This document shows, piece by piece, positions 47,367 through 55,257 of a stretch of 64,000 nucleotides of DNA. The stretch's first letter is position 1; every line of letters starts with the position of its first letter. Source of the DNA: CAVPJC01 sp963705155. Its GTDB lineage: Bacteria > Chloroflexota > Anaerolineae > Anaerolineales > UBA4823. The position numbers and the translations under genes are program-made. The DNA is taken from the NCBI GenBank assembly GCA_963705155.1, contig CAVPJC010000018.1, forward strand, positions 1 to 64,000, given 5' to 3'. A model generated the notes under the pieces. That model worked only from the letters and a program-made list of their open reading frames with translations, was not told the origin of the DNA and did no database searches.

Positions 47367-48521
47367 ATGTCGAAAGAAGAGTTGAGAATTGAGCCGGAAC
47401 GCCTGAGCCAGACCGTCTGGCGTATGAGCTGGATGCCGTTTCTATTTGCCTGTATTGCAGCCATTCTGGCGGTGTTTGCCTGGGTTTATACTCAGCGCCT
47501 GGCGCTGGCCGGGGGACAGCCAGATTTTATCTTTCTGCCGCTGGTGCATGCCTGCCTGGTGTTATGCCTGGAACGCAGCCTTTCTCTGTCGCCGTTGTTG
47601 CGGTCCTGGCGTTACCGCCTGGCATTCTTGCTGCCGGTTGGGCTGTTTCTGGTGCATTGGTTGTGGCTCCTGGCGTTTTGGGTTAACCCGGCCGGGCTGC
47701 TGGAAATTGTGCTGGTAGTTACGGGGGCGTTTGCCGGTGCTCTTGCGGTTACAGCCTGGAATGAGGGCTTGTGGGAGAATAACTCGCCTCCTTCCGATCA
47801 ATTGCAGTCGCTGGTCTTTCAGCGCCATTTGGATACCATCGGGGTATCACAGGCTGAGCCTGCTCTCAAGCGTGCTTTCGATTTATCCCTGGCGGTCATT
47901 GGTCTGATCGCCTCTATGCCGGTCTGGCTGTTGAGCCTGTTTCTTGTCTGGCTGGAAGACCCTGGTCCATTGCTCTTTGTAAAAAACTCGGTGGGCAAAG
48001 GCGGGGTAAATTTTCGCCAGTTCAAGCTGCGCACCATGGTGCGCAGCGCCGAAGATGGCACCGGCCCGGTTCTGGCGAGTGAGGGCGATCATCGCGTCCT
48101 GTCTGTGGGCCGGCTGCTCCGTAAAACCGCTCTGGATGAGCTTCCCCAGCTTGTCAATATTTTGCTGGGTCAGATGAGCTTCGTTGGCCCGCGGCCCCAG
48201 CGCACCGTCCTGGTATGCAGTTACCTGGAGCAATTACCCGAATACGCCGAGCGGCACCGTGTGCTGCCTGGCCTGGCGGGGCTGGCCCAGGTTGCCGGTG
48301 ATTATTACCTGACCCCGCGCCAGAAACTGCGCTTCGACCGCCTGTACATTCGCTATCGCGGCCTCGGTTTTGACCTCAAGCTGCTGGCCCTGGCTTTTCT
48401 GGTGGCGTTCTGGTATCGCTGGCGGCCGGGTTGGAGCGGTCGTCTACCGCGCCGTTTGCTTCGCTTCGGCTCATCCCCAGCCAGGTCCCCCACAGGATCA
48501 CACCAACCACCAGCGAGTTAA
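47367..48521 (+). CDS. Undecaprenyl-phosphate sugar-1-phosphate transferase
   Basis: Four N-terminal membrane spans (~residues 20-130) precede the bacterial sugar transferase domain: KRAFDLSLAVIGLIASMPVW, FRQFKLRTMVRSAEDGT, LRKTALDELPQLVNILLGQM, MSFVGPRPQR and LPGLAGLAQVAGDYY. It starts glycan repeat synthesis by moving a sugar-1-phosphate onto undecaprenyl phosphate. I choose the ATG at 47367; a GTG at 47355 is in frame but only two bases after the -10. The last ~35 residues after FWYRWRPG are not domain-like and overlap the convergent flippase by 146 bases. Confidence 0.85.
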   Translation: MSKEELRIEPERLSQTVWRMSWMPFLFACIAAILAVFAWVYTQRLALAGGQPDFIFLPLVHACLVLCLERSLSLSPLLRSWRYRLAFLLPVGLFLVHWLWLLAFWVNPAGLLEIVLVVTGAFAGALAVTAWNEGLWENNSPPSDQLQSLVFQRHLDTIGVSQAEPALKRAFDLSLAVIGLIASMPVWLLSLFLVWLEDPGPLLFVKNSVGKGGVNFRQFKLRTMVRSAEDGTGPVLASEGDHRVLSVGRLLRKTALDELPQLVNILLGQMSFVGPRPQRTVLVCSYLEQLPEYAERHRVLPGLAGLAQVAGDYYLTPRQKLRFDRLYIRYRGLGFDLKLLALAFLVAFWYRWRPGWSGRLPRRLLRFGSSPARSPTGSHQPPAS

Positions 48522-49782
48522 GCGCCTGCCCCGCGATGGTGCCGTTCAATCCCCAGCGTTGGATCGCCCCGATACCGATCGTAAACATGCAGATTGTGGC
48601 CGCCAGGTAGGCAATAAAAATTGGCCGGGAGAGCCGCGCCGCTTTGAAGGCCGTTTGTAGTGGCCAATAGGCGTACAAAAGAGCGTAGAACGCCGCCATC
48701 AGCGCCATCCCACCGCTGTAACCCACATAAGTCTCGCCGTACAACAGCCGGAGAAGAGGCGCCGGAAACAGCATGGCAATAGCCAGCGTCCCCAGGATGG
48801 GTATCCCCGAGAAAATGTAGGTCAGCTTAAGGGTGCGCGCCAGCGCCGTGCGCCCATTTTGCTCGTACAGGCGCGCCGCTCTGGGCGTCAGAAAAGTATC
48901 GGTAGCCCGCAGCAGAAGATGGATGGGAGCCACCAGGTTCTGCAGCGCACGGTAGGCGCCTGCAGCCGCAAAGCTGATCATCCCGGCCGTGAGCACGGGG
49001 TAAAACTCTACCGCTAACCAGTTTGCCAGTGTGCCGCCCAGAACCCAACGTCCAAACTCCCAGTTGCGCATCCAGGCATTCCTGATGCTCATGGTCGGGC
49101 GTGTCCAGTATTTGCGTGTCGACCACAACCCCGGGATCATCGCCCCCAACGCCCCCCAGGCGATGGCATCCAGCCCGGCGATGCCGCTCAACCTCCCCTG
49201 GCGCGCCCACCACAGCATGATGGCAATCCGTATCCCGTTCGCCAGCACGGTGTTCACCACTGCGGTAAATACCGCCCCGCGTGTGTAAAGCATCCGGCGG
49301 ATATATTCCTGCAACTGCCACCACAAAAAGGCAAACCACAATGCAAAAATAGTGGGTCCGGCGGTGTCGTTGCCCATCAGGGTTAGCGCCCACCCCGCAA
49401 GCGCCATCGCCAGGGAAGACACCACCGCCAGCAGGATCTGGATGATGCTGGATGTGGTGGCGTAGCGGCGGAACTCGCTTTCCTCCATACCGGCGCCAAA
49501 CACGTTCATGGGCTGTACCACCAGACCCTCTTGTAGAGAGCGGGCCAGACGCAATGCAATAAAACCCACACCGTAAACACCCAGCTCGGTGGGGCTGATA
49601 CTGCGAGCTAACAGGATCGTCGCCAGGAAATTCGACAGGCTGATCACACCCTGGTCAACCGCCGCCAGGTACCCCTCCCGCGCCCCCTGTCCCGAAAGCA
49701 GTCTTGCCAGTTTCCCCACCCTGTCAGGTGGCGAAGTTGGGTCGGCGTTTGGGGTTGGGTGAAGATCGGCAGGCTGTGTCAT
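48376..49782 (-). CDS. Polysaccharide flippase (Wzx/MOP superfamily)
   Basis: About 468 residues with some fourteen membrane spans, beginning MTQPADLHPTPNADPTS, then QGAREGYLAAVDQGVISLSN. The MOP layout (paired six-span halves; LGVYGVGFIALRLARSLQEG) fits an O-unit or lipid-linked oligosaccharide flippase. The open frame extends upstream to a TTG at 49854, but the ATG at 49782 is more likely. The C-terminal ~35 residues are Pro-rich and overlap the sugar-transferase gene on the other strand. It would act with that enzyme and the LCP ligase in envelope glycan export. Confidence 0.82.
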   Translation of the reverse strand: MTQPADLHPTPNADPTSPPDRVGKLARLLSGQGAREGYLAAVDQGVISLSNFLATILLARSISPTELGVYGVGFIALRLARSLQEGLVVQPMNVFGAGMEESEFRRYATTSSIIQILLAVVSSLAMALAGWALTLMGNDTAGPTIFALWFAFLWWQLQEYIRRMLYTRGAVFTAVVNTVLANGIRIAIMLWWARQGRLSGIAGLDAIAWGALGAMIPGLWSTRKYWTRPTMSIRNAWMRNWEFGRWVLGGTLANWLAVEFYPVLTAGMISFAAAGAYRALQNLVAPIHLLLRATDTFLTPRAARLYEQNGRTALARTLKLTYIFSGIPILGTLAIAMLFPAPLLRLLYGETYVGYSGGMALMAAFYALLYAYWPLQTAFKAARLSRPIFIAYLAATICMFTIGIGAIQRWGLNGTIAGQALNSLVVGVILWGTWLGMSRSEANGAVDDRSNPAASDTRTPPEKPGPAA

Positions 49783-49873
49783 ACCACCAGGCTGGTGAAG
49801 AGAAATTGGCAAAAACAGGGCAATTCTAACAGATTTAGCGGTGACCCGTATCAACCTGAGCAGAATGTCGTCA

Positions 49874-49879
49874 TATAAT
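49874..49879 (+). promoter_or_regulatory. -10 element placing transcription start at the first sigma gene's ATG
   Basis: TATAAT followed by exactly seven bases and the ATG at 49887, the same spacing as at mqnP. No ribosome site fits between. Confidence 0.55.
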
Positions 49880-49886
49880 GTAGAAA

Positions 49887-50426
49887 ATGATAGCTGAAGA
49901 CATTTTCCTTACACTGATCCAGGGCTTCGATGAGCGCGCCCTGGCTGAGGTATATGATCGTCACAATTCGGAGCTGTACCGTTACGCCTGGCGTTTACTG
50001 GGTGATGCTGATCTGGCTGAAGAGTGTGTGGCTGAGACTTTCAGCCGTTTTCTTACAGCCCTGCAGCGCGGCGGCGGCCCTCGCCAGCATTTGCGCGCCT
50101 ATTTGTTTCGCATGGCCCACAACTGGATAACGGATTATTACCGCAGCCGCCCGACCATGCCGTTGCCCTTGATGGAGCACACACACGTCAGTCCAGTCGA
50201 TATCTCTGGTGATCTTGAAGAGCAGGCTGAACGGGCTGGAATCAGGGTGGCTCTGGCAGAGCTTACCCCCGACCAGCGTCAGGTGATTGTGCTTAAATAT
50301 GTTGAAGACTGGAATACCGAAGATATTGCCCGGGCTTTGGGAAAGCCCGTTGGGGCGGTCAAGGCTTTACAGCATCGTGCCATCCAGTCCTTGCGCCGCC
50401 TTTTATTGAAGGAGAAGATTGAATGA
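49887..50426 (+). CDS. ECF sigma factor (first of two)
   Basis: The 179-residue protein has region 2 (ALAEVYDRHNSELYRYAWRL, then EECVAETFSRFLTAL with LRAYLFRMAHNWITDYYR) and region 4 (LAELTPDQRQVIVLKYVEDW, then IARALGKPVGAVKALQHRAI). It directs RNA polymerase to a small regulon. The next gene, a DUF5667 protein, overlaps its end by four bases and is the likely anti-sigma partner. Expression seems driven by a housekeeping -10 with a leaderless start, unlike the second sigma gene. Confidence 0.9.
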   Translation: MIAEDIFLTLIQGFDERALAEVYDRHNSELYRYAWRLLGDADLAEECVAETFSRFLTALQRGGGPRQHLRAYLFRMAHNWITDYYRSRPTMPLPLMEHTHVSPVDISGDLEEQAERAGIRVALAELTPDQRQVIVLKYVEDWNTEDIARALGKPVGAVKALQHRAIQSLRRLLLKEKIE

Positions 50427-51506
50427 AAACCCCGATAGCCAACGATTTAGAAACCGCTGTTGCAGAGAAGCTGGCGTTGTTGCGTCAGGAAGCCCAGCGC
50501 AGCACCGTAAAAGCAGCTCACACCCGCGCCCATTACCTGGTGCAGGTGAAAAACATTTGCAAAAATGGCACGCCCCTCCAGGCCGTATCTATTGGAACTT
50601 TTGACCGTCTTAATGGTTGGATCAGCACACTGGTGCAATTTCACCCCAAAAAGGAGCGGTATGCCATGTTCAGTGCGATAGCTGCGGTTGTTTTGGTGCT
50701 TAGTTTGATGTTTGGCGGGGCCGGAGCGGTATTTGCCGCTCAGGATAGCCTGCCGCAGGATTTTCTCTACCCGGTAAAAAATATCAGCGAAGATGTTCAG
50801 TTGAACCTTACGCTCTCCCCACAGAAGGAGCTGGATCTTGCCCTGGCCTTCAGCCAGCGCCGTGTTGATGAGATCCTGGCGTGTTTGGAAGCCGGAGAGC
50901 CAGTTCCAGAACCTGTGGCTGCTCGCCTGCAATTCCAGCTGCAGTTGGCCTTGAAAACTGCATCCGGTCTGGGTGAGCCCCAAATGGGGCCGGCCTTAGA
51001 AGCGATCCAGGCGCAATTAATGCGACAGGCGCAGCGTATGGCGGCTGTACAGGCCGGGCCTGGCGCTGCTGGATAATCCAATCCTGCAAAGGGTTCAGAC
51101 CATGCTTCAATCACAGTTGGGTGTGGTATCCGATGCGCTGCAAGATCCGGCTGCATTTCGCACTCGCATGCAGACGGGCACACTCATCACCACGCCTCCC
51201 GGTCCAGGCGAGCCGAACCAGACACCCGCGCCGGTCATGGACGGCGCTGGCCCCGGGCCGCAAAACCAGGGCGCCGTCACCCAGCCGGTGGATGGATATG
51301 GTCCTGGCCCCGGGCCGCAAAATGGCGCTCCTACCGCCCAGCCAACCCCTGGCGCAGGTCCGGGTGGCGATCATCAGGGCACATCAGGCTGCACAGACTG
51401 CGGTTCAGAACCCAATAATGGTGCAAATGGGCAGAATAGTAACTCGCAGGGCGGCACGCAAACCGGCGGAAATGGGGATAGCGGTGGGGGGAATGGCAAG
51501 CCCTAG
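50423..51506 (+). CDS. DUF5667 membrane protein, probable anti-sigma partner, one frameshift
   Basis: A cytosolic N-terminus (~75 residues) precedes a single span (FSAIAAVVLVLSLMFGGAGA) and the DUF5667 domain (SLPQDFLYPVKNISEDVQLN, then LALAFSQRRVDEILACLEAG). A break near 51070 is bridged by LLDNPILQRVQTM. The frame then continues through TMLQSQLGVVSDALQDPAAF to a long Gly/Pro/Asn-rich tail ending GNGDSGGGNGKP, presumably outside the membrane. Total ~360 residues. Position directly after an ECF sigma gene suggests that it holds the sigma factor at the membrane; the binding region is not proven. A terminator follows. Confidence 0.75.
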
Positions 51507-51542
51507 ATTTCAGGTCGGGTAGGTTCCAGTTTCAGTCCTATG

Positions 51543-51568
51543 GGCGCTGCAGTTTGCAGCGCCTTTTT
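51543..51568 (+). terminator. Rho-independent terminator after the first sigma/DUF5667 pair
   Basis: GGCGCTGCA (51543-51551) pairs with TGCAGCGCC (51555-51563), followed by five T. Confidence 0.9.
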
Positions 51569-51663
51569 ATATCCCAATCTTGTTTTGTATCTTATAATTA
51601 CTCCTGGTGAAATCTAATTGAGCGCCCCGGGGTTTCATTAATAATTGACAATATTGCCGATTT

Positions 51664-51690
51664 TGTAACAAAATGTCATGATCAACGTTA
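51664..51690 (+). promoter_or_regulatory. ECF-type promoter of the second sigma gene
   Basis: TGTAAC (51664-51669), 16 bases, CGTTA (51686-51690), 15 bases before the ATG. The same hexamer, spacing and -10 occur at 55131-55157. TGTAAC/CGT is the general form of ECF promoters such as those of SigX/SigM/SigW, so autoregulation is likely. A TTGACA at 51645-51650 has no good partner. Confidence 0.6.
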
Positions 51691-51705
51691 AACAGGATAA
51701 CATGG

Positions 51706-52260
51706 ATGCCCAGCGCAAATAAGGTTGACGAAAGCCAACTTTTGAAAGCTGCCATCAATGGTGATTCAGATGCCTTTGGCGAACTGTATGAGCTGTACGC
51801 TGCTGCCGTCTTTCGCTTTCTGTATGCTCATATGGGGAACCGTCTGGATGCCGAAGACCTGACCGAGGACGTATTTATGCGGGTCTGGCGTTCTTTGCCT
51901 GCCTACCGGGAGCAGGGGATCCCGTTTCAAGCATACCTGTTCCGGGTGGCGCGCCATGCCTTGATAGACACCTATCGTAAATCCGGTCAGAATCGGCAGA
52001 ATGTTTCAACGGAAGATATCCTGCTGCCAGACCACCAGCCCGGTCCGGCAGAGGTTGTTGGCGTAAGCCTGGAGCAGCAGCAGATGCGAGAGACCATGTC
52101 TCAACTGAATGAGGATTACCGCACAGTTCTGATCTTACGGTTTTTTATGGATTTTTCCACCGAAGAAGCGGCAGAGGCCATGGGCAGGTCTCCCGGCGCC
52201 GTTCGGGTATTACAGCATCGCGCCCTGCTGGCGCTGCGTAATTTGATGGATGGCAAGTGA
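51706..52260 (+). CDS. ECF sigma factor (second of two)
   Basis: The 184-residue protein has region 2 (FGELYELYAAAVFRFLYAHM, LTEDVFMRVWRSLPAY, YLFRVARHALIDTYRKSG) and region 4 (MSQLNEDYRTVLILRFFMDF, then AAEAMGRSPGAVRVLQHRAL). It is clearly paralogous in layout to the sigma at 49887 but diverged. A promoter of ECF type immediately upstream suggests that it transcribes its own gene, and the same promoter stands before the TadE/Calx-beta operon. The start at 51706 has a weak AGGA; an out-of-frame ATG lies four bases earlier. Confidence 0.9.
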   Translation: MPSANKVDESQLLKAAINGDSDAFGELYELYAAAVFRFLYAHMGNRLDAEDLTEDVFMRVWRSLPAYREQGIPFQAYLFRVARHALIDTYRKSGQNRQNVSTEDILLPDHQPGPAEVVGVSLEQQQMRETMSQLNEDYRTVLILRFFMDFSTEEAAEAMGRSPGAVRVLQHRALLALRNLMDGK

Positions 52261-52269
52261 GCGATTGTG

Positions 52270-53421
52270 ATGTCTGAAAATCAGGGCAATTTTGACGAGA
52301 TCGTGCAGGCGTGTTTGACCTCGCTTGCCAGCGGGCAGGAGACGCTGCATTCTGCTGTGGAACGCTATGCTTCCAAAGATGCAGATCTGCGCCCCCGCCT
52401 CGAAACTGCCCTGTGGCTGGCGGCCAACAAAAATGCGTTTGCTCCCCGGCCCGGATTTGTGAGCGCATCCCGCTCTCGCCTGATGGAGCGCATCCGGCAG
52501 GAACCGCTTGCCGCCTCGCAGGCGCGCCCGGGTCTGACTGCCGGGCTGGCTCAATTCTTCAAATCGTTGCGTCTCCAACCCCAGATGGCCTTTGCCCTGG
52601 CTCTGACTCTGGTTTTGACATTTTCGGCGTTGTTTGCTGGTCGGGCAACCATCACCGTCGCAGCGGCATCCATCCCCGGTGACCGGTTGTACTCCGCCAA
52701 GGTTTTCCTGGAAGAAACCCGTCTGGCCTTCACCGCTGGAGAGGCAGCCGATGCCCGCCTGCATATGGATTTTGCCGGCAGCCGCATCGCCGAGCTGGAT
52801 GGATTGGTAGCGCGCCAGCGCTATGCTTTGGTGGCCTCTACCATAGACAATTACGGTCGCCAGTTGGATGAAGCCGTTTCGCCTGTTCAGGTGCTGGTTG
52901 CTAAAAATGCCCCCCTCGCAAAAACCATGGCCGAAACCTTCACCGCTGCCATAACCGGCCACCAGAAAAAGCTGGCAGACCTCATCGCCGCGGCGCCTGC
53001 ACAGGTACAAACCGATCTTGCCAGAGCCCAGGCGCTATCACAGGGTGGTTTCGATTTAGCGCAGGATGTCATCCTCCGGGCCGACAGCCTGGTTTTGTTA
53101 ACGTTCACCCCCACCGCGACCCCTTCGGCTACGATCGTCCTGCCCACCAAGACGGCGGCAGTTGAAACCATATTGCCGGTTACGATCACCGCATTGCCTT
53201 TGGATGGCGCTATCACACCGGCTGCTACCACGCCCGCATTTCCATATCTCACGGCTTCACCCACCTCACCGGTAAAGATGACACCCACCCCAGGCGTTCA
53301 GGTCACACCCGTCCCGGCTGTTGAAGATGAGGAGCCGGCGCCAACCAAAAAGCCCACCAAAACCCCCAAGACGCTGCCCGATCCCACACGCAGGCCTCCC
53401 AAACCCACTCCAAAACCATAA
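52270..53421 (+). CDS. DUF5667 membrane protein, probable anti-sigma partner (second)
   Basis: The ~383-residue protein opens MSENQGNFDEIVQACLTSLA with an N-terminal cytosolic ~100 residues. One span follows (MAFALALTLVLTFSALFAG), then the DUF5667 domain (SIPGDRLYSAKVFLEETRLA, MDFAGSRIAELDGLVARQR) and a long Thr/Pro-rich extracellular tail ending PTRRPPKPTPKP. It starts ten bases after the sigma stop (a GTG at 52267 is an alternative). By analogy with membrane anti-sigmas, the N-terminus would bind the sigma and the tail could sense the wall or surface. Unlike the first pair, this gene is unbroken. Confidence 0.82.
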   Translation: MSENQGNFDEIVQACLTSLASGQETLHSAVERYASKDADLRPRLETALWLAANKNAFAPRPGFVSASRSRLMERIRQEPLAASQARPGLTAGLAQFFKSLRLQPQMAFALALTLVLTFSALFAGRATITVAAASIPGDRLYSAKVFLEETRLAFTAGEAADARLHMDFAGSRIAELDGLVARQRYALVASTIDNYGRQLDEAVSPVQVLVAKNAPLAKTMAETFTAAITGHQKKLADLIAAAPAQVQTDLARAQALSQGGFDLAQDVILRADSLVLLTFTPTATPSATIVLPTKTAAVETILPVTITALPLDGAITPAATTPAFPYLTASPTSPVKMTPTPGVQVTPVPAVEDEEPAPTKKPTKTPKTLPDPTRRPPKPTPKP

Positions 53422-53523
53422 ATAAATTTTGGGGATCACAACTCAGGCGAGAATATGCCTCCGGTTTTGGCTATTTCTTGCCTTCGTCTGGGTTCTGATG
53501 CCCGATTACAATTCGGTACTCCC

Positions 53524-53550
53524 CGTAACGTTCTTCGTAACGATCTCGTA
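53524..53550 (+). promoter_or_regulatory. Weak ECF-like promoter before the membrane sensor gene
   Basis: CGTAAC (53524-53529), 17 bases, CGTA (53547-53550). It resembles the two TGTAAC/CGTTA sites but is not identical, and a second overlapping arrangement exists at 53536-53562, so this call is tentative. Confidence 0.3.
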
Positions 53551-53625
53551 CCATTGCTCGTGTAGAATAAGGTATCCCAGGCAAAAAACCTGCCGGGATT
53601 GGCTATCGGTATTTAAGGAGTGAGA

Positions 53626-54915
53626 TTGACAACACCCCCCAATAACACCCGTCTCGCATGGCCGTGCCCTGGCGCTGGCCCGCCTGGTATGGGTTTTCCT
53701 GGCCACGATTTCATTTATCGTGGCGGCTGTCGCCCTTCCGGCTTTAACCGGGAGAGAATATTACACCTGCCCGGCCGATCCTTGTTTTCCACCGGCGCTT
53801 ACCCCTGCGGATGTTAGCGCCCTGGCGGGTATCGGCCTGACCCTGGATGCCTACATTGCCTATTTCGCGGTTGTCGAGACCATCCCCACCCTGCTGGCTT
53901 TCCTGGCGGTCGGCGTGCTGAATTTTCTGGCGCAGGTCAGACGACTGGATGGCGATCCTGACCTCCCTGTTCTTGCTGACCTTCTATACTGCGCTGGTTG
54001 GAGCTGATCAGTTCTTGGATTATCCAGCCTGGTCGTGGATAACCTACCTGCTGAGCACGATCGGGCCGGCCCTGTTGGGTATCGTGTTTTGCGTTTTTCC
54101 GAATGGCCGCTTCGCTCCCCGCTGGATGAAATGGTTCGCCCTGGCGATCCTGGTCGAGAGACTGATGGGGATTCCCATCCGTTTATTCGCACCGGACCTG
54201 ATTACCAATCCGCTCATTAACGGCGGCTTGTATTTTATTTTGCTCGCCACGGCCTTCGGTTCGCAGGTCTACCGCTACCTGCGCGTTTCCACCCCGGTTC
54301 AGCGCCAGCAGGCAAAATGGATCGTGACGAGCGCCTTTATGATGCCCTTTTCCGATCTCCTCATCCGGGGGGTGGTGCTTCCCGCCCTTTTACCCGGGTT
54401 CAGTGAGCCGGGCCTGGGCCGGGTGATCTACCACATGATCACCATCCCGGTTTTTCGCGCCGTGCCGTTCATCCTGGTGCCGGTGTCTTTTGGTGTGGCT
54501 ATCCTGCGCTACCGCCTGTGGGATATCGACCTGCTCATCCGCCGCACGCTGGTCTATAGCCTGCTGACCGGTTCGCTGGCGTTGGTGTACATCAGCAGTG
54601 TGGTGCCTGCTGCAGAGAGTGGTCAATACTTTCCTGGGCGGCAGCACCCCCATCGTGACCGTCGTTTCTACCCTGGCCGTCGCCGCCCTCTTTACCCCGC
54701 TGCGCGGCTGGCTGCAAAATTTCATCGACCGCCGCTTCTACCGGAAAAAATATAACGCCGAGAAAGTTCTGACTGCCTTCAGCACAGCCCTGCGAGACGA
54801 AGTGGACCTGGACCGTTTGACGAATTCGATCCTGGGGGTGGTCGAAGAGTCGATGCAGCCAGAACATCTCTCATTCTGGGAGCCGGCTGGCAAGCCGCAT
54901 TCCAGCAAAAGTTAA
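53626..54915 (+). CDS. Membrane sensor-domain protein lacking a kinase domain, frameshifted
   Basis: A TTG start with AAGGAG upstream opens the frame. Breaks near 53655, 53945 and 54600 split a ~430-residue protein: ARLVWVFLATISFIVAAVAL, TLDAYIAYFAVVETIPTLLA, several more spans, FAILRYRLWDIDL-like VAILRYRLWDIDLLIRRTLV, then FTPLRGWLQNFIDRRFYRKK and FSTALRDEVDLDRLTNSIL. This membrane module usually precedes a histidine kinase or GAF domain, but here the protein stops at MQPEHLSFWEPAGK. It may be a stand-alone sensor for the sigma systems on either side, or a truncated kinase. Confidence 0.65.
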
Positions 54916-55130
54916 TTCCCCCTCAGCCTTGCCATCTTTACCGGTTGAGATGGCGCCTGCTTCACGTGTCGGGGTCGGGCAGCGCTATCTGGTGAAAGGA
55001 TGGATGTGGCGCGTACCCTGAAACTGACTAAAGCCCCATCCAACCCCACACGTCAGGTGCCCACCAACCTCTAAGCCCGGGCAGGTCGCCTAACAAATCT
55101 AATAGTATAACAATAGTACCATAATAAAAG

Positions 55131-55157
55131 TGTAACAAAGCGTTAGTATAGTCGTTA
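55131..55157 (+). promoter_or_regulatory. ECF-type promoter of the TadE/Calx-beta operon
   Basis: TGTAAC (55131-55136), 16 bases, CGTTA (55153-55157), identical in both boxes and spacing to the site at 51664-51690; the three bases after TGTAAC are also shared. It lies in the 342-base gap 54916-55257, whose left part shows no gene or clear structure. Confidence 0.6.
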
Positions 55158-55164
55158 TGTAGAT

Positions 55165-55184
55165 AAAGACGTTGGTCTTTTTTT
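55165..55184 (+). terminator. Small hairpin with T run just after the ECF promoter
   Basis: AAAGAC (55165-55170) pairs with GTCTTT (55175-55180), followed by TTTT. It could stop read-through from the sensor gene. Because it begins at the expected start of the ECF transcript, it would otherwise form a 5'-end hairpin. Confidence 0.5.
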
Positions 55185-55257
55185 GTTCTCGCTGACCGCA
55201 TTATCTTTTGTTTGAAATAGAATTTGCGCACCAATAGATGATAAAGAGGGTTGGATC

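Noticed and set aside
51645..51650. TTGACA before the second sigma gene as a housekeeping -35
   Set aside because: No acceptable -10 at 16-18 bases; the ECF-type pair immediately downstream fits better.
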